Shown: positions 1 to 7,053, numbered from the stretch's first letter. The stretch: 42,624 nucleotides of DNA from Alphaproteobacteria bacterium (GCA_016927395.1 JAFGMU010000020.1:1-42624); one strand, 5' to 3'. Translations and numbers: made by a program. The notes: generated from the sequence alone by a model not told the origin.

Positions 1-22
1 GAAAGCAGCACAATTGCGATAA
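1..22 (+). CDS. rpsC: Ribosomal protein S3, last codons only
   Basis: The first 22 bases read as six codons (K-A-A-Q-L-R) and a TAA stop at 20-22, thirteen bases before rplP. In the conserved S10 operon the gene directly upstream of rplP is rpsC, so this is most likely its 3' end. The call rests on gene order and one open frame of six codons; the rest of the gene lies outside the window. Confidence 0.55.
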
Positions 23-34
23 AAGGAAAATGTT

Positions 35-448
35 ATGTTAATGCCAAATAAAACAAAGTTTCGCAAACAGCACAAAGGTCGTATCCACGGCGTTGCCAAA
101 GGTGGCAGCGAATTGGCATTCGGATCTTACGGTTTGAAAGCGATGTCACCAGAACGTGTAACTGCACGTCAAATTGAAGCTGCACGTCGCGCGATTACCC
201 GTCATATGAAACGTATGGGTAAATTGTGGATTCGTATATTCCCAGACGTTCCTGTTACCAAAAAACCAGCCGAAGTTCGTATGGGTAAAGGTAAGGGTGC
301 AGTTGAATATTGGATTTGCCGCGTAAAACCAGGTCGTATAATGTTCGAATTGGATGGTGTTAAACCTGAAATTGCGATGGAAGCATTTGCATTAGCCGCA
401 GCAAAATTACCAGTTAAAACAAAAATAGTTGAACGTAAAGCGAACTAA
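35..448 (+). CDS. rplP: 50S ribosomal protein L16
   Basis: L16 is a large-subunit protein near the peptidyl transferase centre and the A-site tRNA. The 137-residue product has the usual family length and the characteristic basic N-terminus ([16 protein letters not shown]), followed by the conserved G-S-Y-G-L-K-A and R-Q-I-E-A-A-R-R-A segments at about residues 31-52. The start at 35 has an AAAAGGAAAA Shine-Dalgarno; an in-frame ATG two codons later is also possible. It is followed 16 bases on by rpmC, as expected in the S10 operon. Confidence 0.97.
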   Translation: MLMPNKTKFRKQHKGRIHGVAKGGSELAFGSYGLKAMSPERVTARQIEAARRAITRHMKRMGKLWIRIFPDVPVTKKPAEVRMGKGKGAVEYWICRVKPGRIMFELDGVKPEIAMEAFALAAAKLPVKTKIVERKAN

Positions 449-464
449 GAAGAGAGTATCAAAA

Positions 465-668
465 ATGGCAGAAAAAAAAGCTAATAAAACATCTTCGACA
501 GAGACACTGACAAAGGAAGCTTTGCAGAGTCAATTGTCAGATTTGAAAAAAGAAGCGATGAATCAACGTTTCCAACATGCAGCTGGTCAGTTGCCAAAAA
601 CTCATGTTGTTCGTAAAACTCGTCGTGAAATTGCGCGCGTAAAAACAAAATTGAACGCTGCAAAATAA
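465..668 (+). CDS. rpmC: 50S ribosomal protein L29
   Basis: L29 lies beside the polypeptide exit tunnel and helps form the docking site for SRP and trigger factor. The product is 67 residues and basic, with the family core L-K-K-E-A-M-N-Q-R-F followed by a K-T-R-R-E-I-A-R-V-K-T segment at the C-terminus. The open frame extends upstream to 429, but that would overlap rplP. The ATG at 465 has an AAGAAGAGAG Shine-Dalgarno and gives normal length, so it is the start used here. It carries a Lys/Thr-rich N-terminal stretch of about 20 residues before the family core. Confidence 0.95.
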   Translation: MAEKKANKTSSTETLTKEALQSQLSDLKKEAMNQRFQHAAGQLPKTHVVRKTRREIARVKTKLNAAK

Positions 669-698
669 TAACAACAAAATAAACAAAGAGATTAAGTT

Positions 699-965
699 AT
701 GCCAAGACGAATACTGCAAGGAACCGTTACAAGTACAGCAAACGACAAAACTGTCGTTGTTGAAGTGGAACGCCGCTTTCGTCATCCGCTGTACGGCAAG
801 TTCGTAAAGCAGAACAAAAAGTACAAAGCACACGATGAAGCAAACGAATACAAAGTTGGTGAAATCGTTGCTATTGAAGAACATCGTCCGATTTCCAAGA
901 CAAAATCTTGGGTTGTAAAAGGTCGCGTCGGTGTCGCAAAAGACAGTGAAGTAGAAGTAGAATAA
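699..965 (+). CDS. rpsQ: 30S ribosomal protein S17
   Basis: S17 is an OB-fold primary-binding protein of the small-subunit body. The 88-residue product has the family pattern: a G-T-V-T-S start, D-K-T-V-V-V-E-V near residue 16, and the H-P-L-Y-G-K segment at about 29-34. The P-I-S-K-T-K-S-W motif follows near residue 63. It stands between rpmC and rplN, the expected order. The intergenic stretch after it (966-1048) is unusually long for this operon and strongly structured; see the rplN leader. Confidence 0.96.
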   Translation: MPRRILQGTVTSTANDKTVVVEVERRFRHPLYGKFVKQNKKYKAHDEANEYKVGEIVAIEEHRPISKTKSWVVKGRVGVAKDSEVEVE

Positions 966-970
966 CAACA

Positions 971-1033
971 AGGTTTTTTGAGGCCGCAAAACGGCAGTCG
1001 AAACCTGATAACAAAACCTGGGGATTGCCCAGG
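971..1033 (+). promoter_or_regulatory. Structured leader of rplN: two stem-loops before the Shine-Dalgarno
   Basis: The first element is an outer stem, 971-976 with 1001-1006 (AGGTTT/AAACCT), enclosing an inner GCCG/CGGC stem (983-986 with 992-995). The second is a perfect 6-bp hairpin, CCTGGG (1017-1022) with CCCAGG (1028-1033) and a five-base loop. The AAGGGA Shine-Dalgarno follows immediately. No U-run follows, so this is not a terminator. A role in translation control, mRNA processing or insulation is inference. Confidence 0.6.
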
Positions 1034-1048
1034 CAAGGGAAGAAAGTT

Positions 1049-1423
1049 ATGATTCAAAATGAAACAGTTATGACAGTTGCAGATAACAGTGGTGCACGTA
1101 AAGCTATGTGTATCAAAGTTTTGGGTGGTTCACATCGCCGCTATGCAACAGTTGGTGACAAAATAGTAGTTGCTATCAAAGAAGCAATTCCACGTGGTAA
1201 AGTTCAAAAGGGAACAGTACAACGCGCAATTATCGTTCGTACTAAATTTCCAGTAAAACGCGCCGATGGTTCAATTATCCGCTTTGATGATAATGCAGTT
1301 GTATTGATTAATAAAAACAATTTTGAACCAATTGGAACACGTATTTTTGGTCCAGTTGCTCGTGAAGTTCGTCGTAAATACGACGTTCAGAAAATTGTAT
1401 CTTTGGCACCAGAAGTTATATAA
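1049..1423 (+). CDS. rplN: 50S ribosomal protein L14
   Basis: L14 forms part of the intersubunit bridge near helix 44. The 124-residue product begins M-I-Q-N-E-T and shows the family hallmarks [15 protein letters not shown] and G-T-R-I-F-G-P-V. The open frame could start at a TTG at 1025, but that codon lies inside the loop of the leader hairpin and adds eight non-homologous residues. The ATG at 1049 has AAGGGA upstream and gives normal length. It is followed by rplX after 12 bases. Confidence 0.96.
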   Translation: MIQNETVMTVADNSGARKAMCIKVLGGSHRRYATVGDKIVVAIKEAIPRGKVQKGTVQRAIIVRTKFPVKRADGSIIRFDDNAVVLINKNNFEPIGTRIFGPVAREVRRKYDVQKIVSLAPEVI

Positions 1424-1435
1424 AGGAATAATAAA

Positions 1436-1738
1436 ATGAAAATTAAAAAAGGCGACGAAGTCGTAGTTATTTCAGGAAAGTATAAAGGCGTCAAAGGAAA
1501 AGTATTAGAAGCACGCCCAACTGAATCCCGTGTAGTTGTAGAAGGTGTAAACCGTCGTAAATGGCACATTAAACCAACACAGGAACAACCAGGTCGTATC
1601 GAAGATCGCGAAGCACCAATTCATGTTTCAAACGTTGCTTTGTTTGATTCAAAAACAAAAAAACCTTCTCGGATTGGTTACAAAGTAGAAGGTGATAAAA
1701 AAGTCCGCGTTTCAAAAAAGTCTGGAACACAGATATAA
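1436..1738 (+). CDS. rplX: 50S ribosomal protein L24
   Basis: L24 is an assembly initiator that binds the 5' part of 23S rRNA. The 100-residue product starts M-K-I-K-K-G-D-E-V and contains the KOW motif ([18 protein letters not shown], about residues 6-23), followed by V-E-G-V-N and the family's H-V-S-N-V-A-L segment. AAAGGAATA precedes the ATG. Its position between rplN and rplE is canonical. Confidence 0.96.
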   Translation: MKIKKGDEVVVISGKYKGVKGKVLEARPTESRVVVEGVNRRKWHIKPTQEQPGRIEDREAPIHVSNVALFDSKTKKPSRIGYKVEGDKKVRVSKKSGTQI

Positions 1739-1746
1739 ATTGAAAG

Positions 1747-1764
1747 TTCCCGCTGTTACGGGAA
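1747..1764 (+). promoter_or_regulatory. Leader hairpin of rplE (CCCG-type module)
   Basis: TTCCCG (1747-1752) pairs perfectly with CGGGAA (1759-1764) around the loop CTGTTA. The hairpin is followed by ATGTAAAAAA and then the AGGAAAAA Shine-Dalgarno of rplE. Nearly the same block, with the same loop and the same bases between hairpin and Shine-Dalgarno, precedes rplR at 3905-3922. Confidence 0.6.
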
Positions 1765-1784
1765 TGTAAAAAAAGGAAAAAGAA

Positions 1785-2330
1785 ATGCAAAGTAGATTGC
1801 GTGAAATTTATGAAAAAAAGATTGTACCTGAATTGGAAAAAGAATTCGGATACAAAAATAAATTTGCTGTACCACGTTTGGAAAAAATTGTTTTGAACAT
1901 GGGTGTTGGCTCGGCTGTTTCTGATAAAAAGAAATTGGAATCAGCAGTTGCAGATTTGACAGCTATTGCTGCACAGAAACCAGTAGTTACCAAGGCAAAA
2001 AAATCAATTGCAACATACCGTCTGCGTGCAGGTCAGGCAATCGGTACCAAGGTTACATTGCGTGGTAAAAGAATGTATGATTTCTTGGATAAATTGATTA
2101 CAGTTGCTTTGCCACGTGTAAAAGACTTTGCAGGATTGTCAAAATCAAAATTTGATGGTCGTGGAAATTATGCATTTGGAATCAAAGAACATTTGATATT
2201 CCCAGAAATTTCAATTGATAAAATTGATTCTATCATTGGAATGGATATTGTAATTGCAACAACTGCAAAAACCGATGACGAAGCACGCGCTTTGCTGACA
2301 AAAATCGGTTTGCCACTGGTATTGAAATAA
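1785..2330 (+). CDS. rplE: 50S ribosomal protein L5
   Basis: L5 binds 5S rRNA and forms the central-protuberance bridge to S13. The 181-residue product matches the family length of about 179. It has the N-terminal R-L-R-E-I-Y, the K-I-V-L-N-M-G-V-G segment near residue 34, the [11 protein letters not shown] block near 64 and the C-terminal [16 protein letters not shown] motif. The start follows the CCCG-type leader hairpin and an AAAAAGGAAAAAG Shine-Dalgarno. rpsN follows 18 bases later. Confidence 0.97.
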   Translation: MQSRLREIYEKKIVPELEKEFGYKNKFAVPRLEKIVLNMGVGSAVSDKKKLESAVADLTAIAAQKPVVTKAKKSIATYRLRAGQAIGTKVTLRGKRMYDFLDKLITVALPRVKDFAGLSKSKFDGRGNYAFGIKEHLIFPEISIDKIDSIIGMDIVIATTAKTDDEARALLTKIGLPLVLK

Positions 2331-2348
2331 TAGTATAAGGAAAAAAAT

Positions 2349-2651
2349 ATGGCTAAACTAGCACTGATAAATAAACAGGCACGCCGCGAAAAAATGGTTG
2401 CACAAAATGCAAAAAAGCATGATGCAGTCAAAGCGAAAATGTCTGTAAATGCAACGCCGGATGAACGCATGGAAGCTATGAAAAAAATGGCTAAAATGCC
2501 ACGTAATGCGAATAAGACACGTTTGCATAATCGCTGTTCTGTAACTGGTCGTGCACGCGGTTTTTTCCGCATGTTCGGTCTGTGTCGTCAGCAAGTCCGC
2601 ACTTTGGCGTCCGAAGGTAAGTTGCCAGGTGTTCGCAAATCAAGTTGGTAA
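2349..2651 (+). CDS. rpsN: 30S ribosomal protein S14, zinc-independent form
   Basis: S14 sits in the small-subunit head. At 100 residues it belongs to the long form. The zinc-ribbon cysteines of the short form are missing: only the Cys in N-R-C-S-V-T-G-R occurs in that region, and the second Cys (G-L-C-R) does not form a CxxC pair. The C-terminal R-Q-Q-V-R-T-L-A-S-E-G-K-L-P-G block is the family signature. The start has TAAGGAAAAAA upstream. Confidence 0.96.
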   Translation: MAKLALINKQARREKMVAQNAKKHDAVKAKMSVNATPDERMEAMKKMAKMPRNANKTRLHNRCSVTGRARGFFRMFGLCRQQVRTLASEGKLPGVRKSSW

Positions 2652-2660
2652 AAAATAAAC

Positions 2661-2681
2661 TGCAAAGCCTGTCGCTTTGCA
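2661..2681 (+). promoter_or_regulatory. Leader hairpin of rpsH (GCAAAG-type module)
   Basis: TGCAAAGC (2661-2668) pairs perfectly with GCTTTGCA (2674-2681) around a five-base loop. AAGGAGCA begins five bases later and is the rpsH Shine-Dalgarno. The same arm sequence and the same AAGGAGCA recur before rplF and rpsE. There is no U-run, so termination is unlikely. Confidence 0.6.
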
Positions 2682-2697
2682 ATGTAAGGAGCAAATT

Positions 2698-3096
2698 ATG
2701 TCATTATCGCATCCAATTGGAGATATGTTGACCCGCATTCGCAATGGTCAGAATGCTGGTAAGGAAAGTGTAACACTTCCAAACAGCAAACTGCGTTCTG
2801 CTGTTCTGAGTGTTTTGAAAGATGAAGGTTTCATAACCGATTTTCGTTCAGTTCAAATTGATGAAAAACGCACGAATTTGGTTGTGGATTTGAAATACGT
2901 TGGTGGCGTAGGCGCGATACAGGATATTTCCGTTGTATCCAAGCCAGGTCGTCGCGTTTATTCTGGCAGTGTAAAAATGCCAAAAGTATTGAACGGTTTG
3001 GGTATTGCTATTGTATCCACACCGAACGGTGTTATGACAGACCACAAAGCGCGCTTGATGAACGTTGGTGGTGAAGTATTGTGTAGAGTTATTTAA
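2698..3096 (+). CDS. rpsH: 30S ribosomal protein S8
   Basis: S8 is a primary 16S-binding protein and, in Gammaproteobacteria, the autogenous repressor of the spc operon. The 132-residue product shows D-M-L-T-R-I-R-N at about residues 9-16 and the C-terminal G-V-M-T-D-H-K-A-R segment. The open frame reaches up to 2677, but that start lies inside the leader hairpin; the ATG at 2698 follows AAGGAG and gives the family length. Whether S8 represses this operon here is unknown. Confidence 0.96.
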   Translation: MSLSHPIGDMLTRIRNGQNAGKESVTLPNSKLRSAVLSVLKDEGFITDFRSVQIDEKRTNLVVDLKYVGGVGAIQDISVVSKPGRRVYSGSVKMPKVLNGLGIAIVSTPNGVMTDHKARLMNVGGEVLCRVI

Positions 3097-3102
3097 TGAA
3101 TT

Positions 3103-3122
3103 GCAAAGTTTGAAAGCTTTGC
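3103..3122 (+). promoter_or_regulatory. Leader hairpin of rplF (GCAAAG-type module)
   Basis: GCAAAG (3103-3108) pairs with CTTTGC (3117-3122) around an eight-base loop, followed by GACG and AAGGAGCA, the rplF Shine-Dalgarno. The loop differs from the rpsH and rpsE copies while the stem and downstream AAGGAGCA are the same. That suggests the stem is maintained. Confidence 0.55.
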
Positions 3123-3141
3123 GACGAAGGAGCAAACAGTT

Positions 3142-3693
3142 ATGTCTCGTGCAGGAAAATATCCAGTAGAAATCAAAAACGGCGTATCAATTGAAATCGT
3201 CGGTGGTGCCTTGGTGGTAAAAGGTCCAAAAGGTGAAATAAAATTACCTTTGGATACAAAAAATGCCGGCTTGGTAGAAATTAAAATTGAAAATAACGAA
3301 GTTGTCGTTACACCAAAAGATGCAGAAGATAAAGCATCACGCGCTATGTGGGGAACAATGACCCGCAATATCAAAGCGGCAGTTATTGGTGTTTCCGAAG
3401 GCTTTGTCAAAGAAATGTATATGAAAGGTGTTGGTTATAAAGCATCGGTTAAGGGTAAAGATTTGGTATTGGTTGCTGGTTATTCTCATGATGTTGTTTT
3501 GCCAGTTCCAACAGGTTTGTCTGTTGAAATGGGTGCAACACCAACTGAATTCATAATCAAGGGTATCGATAAAGTTTTGGTTGGACAGTTTGCTGACAAA
3601 GTTCATAAAGTTCGCAAAGCAGATCCATACAAAGGAAAAGGTATTTTCTATAAGGGTGAAAAGATCCGCCGCAAAGAAGGTAAAAAGAAATAA
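3142..3693 (+). CDS. rplF: 50S ribosomal protein L6
   Basis: L6 binds near the sarcin-ricin loop region of 23S rRNA. The 183-residue product has two related alpha/beta domains. Visible hallmarks are the N-terminal M-S-R-A-G-K-Y-P-V, the G-V-S-E-G-F-V-K-E and K-G-V-G-Y-K-A segments in the middle, and the C-terminal signature D-P-Y-K-G-K-G-I at about residues 161-168. The ATG follows the GCAAAG-type hairpin and AAGGAGC. Downstream, instead of rplR, comes a small unannotated membrane ORF. Confidence 0.96.
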   Translation: MSRAGKYPVEIKNGVSIEIVGGALVVKGPKGEIKLPLDTKNAGLVEIKIENNEVVVTPKDAEDKASRAMWGTMTRNIKAAVIGVSEGFVKEMYMKGVGYKASVKGKDLVLVAGYSHDVVLPVPTGLSVEMGATPTEFIIKGIDKVLVGQFADKVHKVRKADPYKGKGIFYKGEKIRRKEGKKK

Positions 3694-3728
3694 TAACCAA
3701 TTTCTTATTAGACCCAAAGGAGTATAAT

Positions 3729-3887
3729 ATGACAATTTTAGATACAAATAATATTGCGACTGTTGCACCAAAGGTTGTTGCTGGAGTTTTATTATCAATT
3801 GTTGTATTAACCGGTTTTGTATCAGCTTTGTATGGTAACAAAGATAAAAAATTGAATGATAAAATTAATCAAGGTAAACAAAGATAG
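3729..3887 (+). CDS. Small single-span membrane protein inserted between rplF and rplR
   Basis: I do not recognise a family. The 52-residue ORF starts with ATG at 3729, eight bases after a strong AAAGGAG Shine-Dalgarno, and ends with TAG at 3885-3887. Residues 1-14 are polar, residues about 15-36 form one hydrophobic helix (V-V-A-G-V-L-L-S-I-V-V-L-T-G-F-V), and the tail of about 16 residues is Lys-rich. This is a typical small inner-membrane protein with a cytoplasmic basic C-terminus. It lies 35 bases after rplF, and the CCCG-type hairpin of rplR follows it. Canonical spc operons have no gene here. Links to the ribosome or the Sec machinery are speculation; a chance ORF is unlikely given the Shine-Dalgarno and clean membrane-protein pattern. 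Confidence 0.72.
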   Translation: MTILDTNNIATVAPKVVAGVLLSIVVLTGFVSALYGNKDKKLNDKINQGKQR

Positions 3888-3904
3888 TTTTATTAACAAA
3901 ATAA

Positions 3905-3922
3905 TTCCCGCTGTTACGGGGA
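3905..3922 (+). promoter_or_regulatory. Leader hairpin of rplR (CCCG-type module)
   Basis: The stem is TTCCCG (3905-3910) with CGGGGA (3917-3922), containing one G-U pair, and the loop is CTGTTA. The loop, the following ATGTAAAAAA and the AGGAAAAA Shine-Dalgarno are almost identical to the rplE leader at 1747. The single stem difference (A to G) keeps pairing as G-U. Confidence 0.6.
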
Positions 3923-3940
3923 TGTAAAAAAGGAAAAAAA

Positions 3941-4297
3941 ATGTTAAAACATTTATCTACTGATGAAAGACGCAAGTTATCTAATCGTGGTGCGTTGAAA
4001 AGAAAAAATCCAGGTAAAATCCGTTTATCGGTTTTCCGTTCTGGTCGTCATATTGAAATTCAAGCAATTGATGATGTTGCAGGTCGTACAATTTGTGCAG
4101 CATCTTCTAAAGAAAAAGCTTTCAAGGGCAAAGGTTGGAATGTTGCTGGTGCCGAAATGGTTGGTAAATCTTTTGCTGAACGCGCAGTGAAAGCAAAAAT
4201 TGAAAAAAATTGTTATTTTGATCGTGGTGCATATCGCTATCATGGCCGTGTAAAGGCCTTGTGCGAAGCTATCCGCGCAGGTGGTATAAACATATAA
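3941..4297 (+). CDS. rplR: 50S ribosomal protein L18
   Basis: L18 binds 5S rRNA with L5. The 118-residue product is of usual length, with a basic N-terminus, R-L-S-V-F-R-S-G-R-H-I at about residues 28-38 and the C-terminal family block F-D-R-G-A-Y-R-Y-H-G-R-V-K-A-L near residues 94-108. The ATG follows an AAAAAGGAAAAAAA Shine-Dalgarno and the CCCG-type hairpin. rpsE follows after a 47-base structured gap. Confidence 0.96.
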   Translation: MLKHLSTDERRKLSNRGALKRKNPGKIRLSVFRSGRHIEIQAIDDVAGRTICAASSKEKAFKGKGWNVAGAEMVGKSFAERAVKAKIEKNCYFDRGAYRYHGRVKALCEAIRAGGINI

Positions 4298-4307
4298 GAT
4301 TTAATTT

Positions 4308-4325
4308 GCAAAGCAAATGCTTTGC
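4308..4325 (+). promoter_or_regulatory. Leader hairpin of rpsE (GCAAAG-type module)
   Basis: GCAAAGC (4308-4314) pairs perfectly with GCTTTGC (4319-4325) around AAAT. Then come GACTC and AAGGAGCA, the rpsE Shine-Dalgarno. It is the third copy of the module seen before rpsH and rplF. Confidence 0.6.
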
Positions 4326-4344
4326 GACTCAAGGAGCATAAGTA

Positions 4345-4899
4345 ATGGCACGTTTTGATGATAAAAAATTACAGACAGATAATTTGGTAGATAAATTAGT
4401 TTCTATCAATCGCGTTTCCAAAACCGTTAAAGGTGGACGTAATATGTCTTTTTCCGCGCTGGTTGTTGTTGGTGACAAAGCAGGTCGCGTAGGTTTTGGT
4501 AAAGGTAAAGCATTGGAAGTACAGTCTGCTGTACAAAAAGCAACCAAGGCAGCAAAAGCAAAAATGGTACGCGTTCCATTAAAAGAAGGTCGTACATTAC
4601 ATCATGATGTTGATGCAAAATATGGTGCCAGCAAATTGGTTGTACGCAGTGCAGTTCCTGGAACTGGAATTATTGCTGGTGGTGCTTTGCGCGCTGTTTT
4701 TGAATGCTTGGGCATTCAGGACGTTGTTGTAAAGTCTCAGGGAAGCAGTAATCCGAACAATATTATTCGTGCTGCATTTTTGGCTTTTGGCAAAATGAAT
4801 TCTCCGAAATCTGTCGCTGCTCGTCGCGGAAAGACTGTTTCAGAAATTATCGCCGGCCGTGATGGAAAAAAGCACGCTGAAGAAGTACAGGATCAATAA
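4345..4899 (+). CDS. rpsE: 30S ribosomal protein S5
   Basis: S5 contributes to decoding fidelity at the mRNA entry site. The 184-residue product has the double-stranded-RNA-binding-like N-terminal domain ([16 protein letters not shown] near residues 18-33), followed by A-L-V-V-V-G-D. The second domain carries [16 protein letters not shown] and G-S-S-N-P-N-N. Length matches alphaproteobacterial S5 proteins, which carry a short C-terminal tail. rpmD follows 20 bases downstream. Confidence 0.96.
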   Translation: MARFDDKKLQTDNLVDKLVSINRVSKTVKGGRNMSFSALVVVGDKAGRVGFGKGKALEVQSAVQKATKAAKAKMVRVPLKEGRTLHHDVDAKYGASKLVVRSAVPGTGIIAGGALRAVFECLGIQDVVVKSQGSSNPNNIIRAAFLAFGKMNSPKSVAARRGKTVSEIIAGRDGKKHAEEVQDQ

Positions 4900-4919
4900 G
4901 ATTACAAAGGGTAATTGAC

Positions 4920-5096
4920 ATGTCAAAAATAACTGTAAAACAAATTAAAAGCATAATTGGACAACCAGAATCTCAGGTTAAAATTGTAAAATCTTTGGGT
5001 CTGGGTCGTATTGGTAAAACCAAGGAATTAGGTGACACAGCGTCTGTTCGTGGCATGATCGCAAAAGTTTCTCACTTGGTAGAAATCGTAAAATAA
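4920..5096 (+). CDS. rpmD: 50S ribosomal protein L30
   Basis: This 58-residue ORF follows rpsE after 20 bases, with an AAAGGG Shine-Dalgarno. It has the L30 pattern: an early V-K-Q-I-K-S-I-I-G segment, L-G-L-G-R-I-G-K-T near residues 26-34 and V-R-G-M-I-A-K-V-S-H-L-V near 43-54. L30 is a small large-subunit protein missing in many lineages but present in most Proteobacteria, where it sits exactly between rpsE and rplO. It is short enough to be missed by length-filtered gene callers. Confidence 0.94.
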   Translation: MSKITVKQIKSIIGQPESQVKIVKSLGLGRIGKTKELGDTASVRGMIAKVSHLVEIVK

Positions 5097-5123
5097 TTTG
5101 ACGCAAGAATAAGGAATAAAAAA

Positions 5124-5582
5124 ATGAAACTGAACGCACTGATGGATAATTTCGGAGCACGCAAAGGTATAAAACGCGTTGGACGTGGTATGGCTTCTGG
5201 TTATGGTAAAACCGCTGGTCGCGGAAATAAGGGTCAAAAAGCACGCGCAGGTTCACGTAAACAGGCAACTTTCCAGGGTGGTCAGATGCCAATTTTGCGT
5301 CGCTTTCCAAAATTTGGATTTAAGAATCCTTTTGCAAAATCATATGTAACGATTAACTTGGGCGATATTGAAAAATTTGTAAAAGCTGGAAAAATTGATG
5401 CTAAAAAAGAAATCACAATGGATTCTTTGTTGGTTGCTAAAATTATCAACCGTAAACTGTCTGGTTTAAAAATTTTGGCCAAAGGCGAAATTAAAACAGC
5501 CGTAAATATTATTGCTGACAAATGGTCGAAATCAGCAGAAGCAGCAGTTGTAAAAGCTGGTGGATCAGTAAAGGCAAAATAA
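5124..5582 (+). CDS. rplO: 50S ribosomal protein L15
   Basis: L15 is a late-assembly large-subunit protein whose N-terminal tail threads into 23S rRNA. The 152-residue product begins M-K-L-N-A-L, has the Gly/Arg-rich extension R-V-G-R-G-M-A-S-G-Y-G-K-T-A-G-R-G near residues 19-35, and then the P-I-L-R-R-F-P-K-F-G-F segment. AATAAGGAATAAA precedes the start. It precedes secY, separated by a 57-base gap with a strong hairpin. Confidence 0.96.
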   Translation: MKLNALMDNFGARKGIKRVGRGMASGYGKTAGRGNKGQKARAGSRKQATFQGGQMPILRRFPKFGFKNPFAKSYVTINLGDIEKFVKAGKIDAKKEITMDSLLVAKIINRKLSGLKILAKGEIKTAVNIIADKWSKSAEAAVVKAGGSVKAK

Positions 5583-5588
5583 ATACTT

Positions 5589-5620
5589 ATTTATGGTTTC
5601 TAGTTTTAGAAACCATAAAT
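5589..5620 (+). promoter_or_regulatory. Hairpin between rplO and secY
   Basis: A perfect 14-bp inverted repeat, 5589-5602 with 5607-5620, has a GTTT loop. It contains the arm TATGGTTTCTA and its complement. The bases after it are TCAAAACC, not a U-run, so rho-independent termination is unlikely. secY begins 20 bases later with only a weak Shine-Dalgarno. It could lower secY expression relative to ribosomal proteins or mark a processing point (inference). Confidence 0.55.
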
Positions 5621-5639
5621 TCAAAACCAGAAATAAATT

Positions 5640-6959
5640 ATGAAATTTATAACAAACTATTTTAAGAATTTATCAGATTTACAAAAACGCATCTTGTTTA
5701 CTTTGGGTGCGTTGATTGTTTATCGTATTGGTTCTTTTATCCCACTACCTGGTGTAAACGCTTCGGCTGTTTTGCATTTGTTTAATGGTGACGGAAACGG
5801 TATGATGGGAATGTTTGATATGTTCAGTGGTGGTTCGTTGTCACGTATGTCAGTTTTGGCATTGAATATTTTCCCTTATATCTCGGCTTCGATTGTTATT
5901 CAATTATTGTCTGCGACAAGCAAATCTATGTCTGAATTGCGCAAAGAAGGCGAAACAGGTCGTATAAAAATCAACCAGTATACACGCTATTTGGCAGTTT
6001 TGTTGGCAGTTGTACAAGGTTGGGCGATTGTTCGTGGTTTGGAATCAATGGCGCCAGTAAATGGTGCATATGCGGTTGTAAATCCTGGTTTTCTATTTGA
6101 ATTATCAGCTGTTATCGCGTTGGTTGGTGGAACGGTTTTTGTTATGTGGTTGGCAGAACAAATCACAGCACGTGGTCTGGGTCAGGGCGCTTCATTGTTG
6201 ATTTTTGCAGGAATTATTGCACATATACCAAGTGGTATCGCCAAGGTTTTATCTTTGGGTTCTGTTGGTCAGATGTCACCTGCCATGATTGGATTAATAT
6301 TAGCGTTTGTAATAGGTGTTGTTGCATTGATTGCTTTTATGGAACAGGCACAACGTCGTATACAAATTTTGTACCCACGCCAAGTTATGGCAAATGGTGT
6401 TACAAACACTAATGCATCATATTTACCAGTAAAGATAAATTTATCTGGTGTTATGGGACCTGTATTTGCATCCAGTATTATGATGTTACCGGCTTTTATT
6501 CAACGTTTTGCACAAAGTGAAAATTTGATAGTTCAAAATATTATTGGATTCCTAAGCTATGGTACTTGGTCTTATATTTTGATTTATACTTTGTTGATAG
6601 CGTTCTTTGCATACTTTCAAACAGCTGTTGTTTTCAACTCTGAAGAGACAAGTACAAATTTGAAAAATGCAGGCGGATATATTCCAGGTGTTCGTCCAGG
6701 CGAACAAACAACAAAATATTTAGATAATGTTGTTTCCAGAACCACAGCAATCGGTGTTGTGTACCTGGTAGTTGTTTGTGTGTTACCAATCATACTTAAT
6801 ACTCATTTGGGTATGCCTTTGGTGATTGGTGGTACAAGTGTATTGATTGTTGCTGGTGTTGTATTAGATACAATGAATCAGGTACAATCATATTTGGTTG
6901 CAAAACAATACACAAATGTTATTAAAACAACACAAAAAAAAGGACGTTTTCGCGTCTAA
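5640..6959 (+). CDS. secY: Protein translocase subunit SecY
   Basis: SecY is the channel-forming subunit of the SecYEG inner-membrane translocon, which exports the many signal-peptide proteins of this window. The 439-residue product is of normal length with about ten hydrophobic helices. It starts with R-I-L-F-T-L-G-A-L-I-V-Y-R-I-G near residue 18 and has the plug region F-S-G-G-S-L-S-R-M-S-V near 62-72. It also has the cytosolic-loop motif G-Q-G-A-S-L-L-I-F and the late N-A-G-G-Y-I-P-G-V-R-P-G segment. In most Alphaproteobacteria adk follows secY; here rpsM follows directly, behind its own promoter. Confidence 0.97.
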   Translation: MKFITNYFKNLSDLQKRILFTLGALIVYRIGSFIPLPGVNASAVLHLFNGDGNGMMGMFDMFSGGSLSRMSVLALNIFPYISASIVIQLLSATSKSMSELRKEGETGRIKINQYTRYLAVLLAVVQGWAIVRGLESMAPVNGAYAVVNPGFLFELSAVIALVGGTVFVMWLAEQITARGLGQGASLLIFAGIIAHIPSGIAKVLSLGSVGQMSPAMIGLILAFVIGVVALIAFMEQAQRRIQILYPRQVMANGVTNTNASYLPVKINLSGVMGPVFASSIMMLPAFIQRFAQSENLIVQNIIGFLSYGTWSYILIYTLLIAFFAYFQTAVVFNSEETSTNLKNAGGYIPGVRPGEQTTKYLDNVVSRTTAIGVVYLVVVCVLPIILNTHLGMPLVIGGTSVLIVAGVVLDTMNQVQSYLVAKQYTNVIKTTQKKGRFRV

Positions 6960-6972
6960 GGAAAAAACAAGT

Positions 6973-7000
6973 TTGACTTTTGCTGTATTTGATATAAAAT
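6973..7000 (+). promoter_or_regulatory. Sigma-70 type promoter for rpsM-rpsK
   Basis: TTGACT at 6973-6978 and TAAAAT at 6995-7000 are separated by 16 bases, 53 bases before the rpsM start. The whole element resembles the rpoA promoter at 8918: both read TTTGACTTT at the -35 end and TGATATA(A/G)AAT at the -10 end. It would separate the alpha-type genes from the secY end of the spc operon. Confidence 0.55.
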
Positions 7001-7053
7001 AATCCGGCAAAATGATAAAGATTGGTTAAGAAAAATAAAAAGGAAAACATAAG

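Noticed and set aside
537-989. Minus-strand frame of 150 codons across rpmC and rpsQ
   Set aside because: It is the complement of two certain ribosomal genes, has no Shine-Dalgarno, and its Phe/Cys-rich product is typical of a shadow frame.
6146-6412. Plus-strand frame of 88 codons inside secY
   Set aside because: It lies in another frame of a certain gene and has an unnatural Cys/Trp-rich composition.
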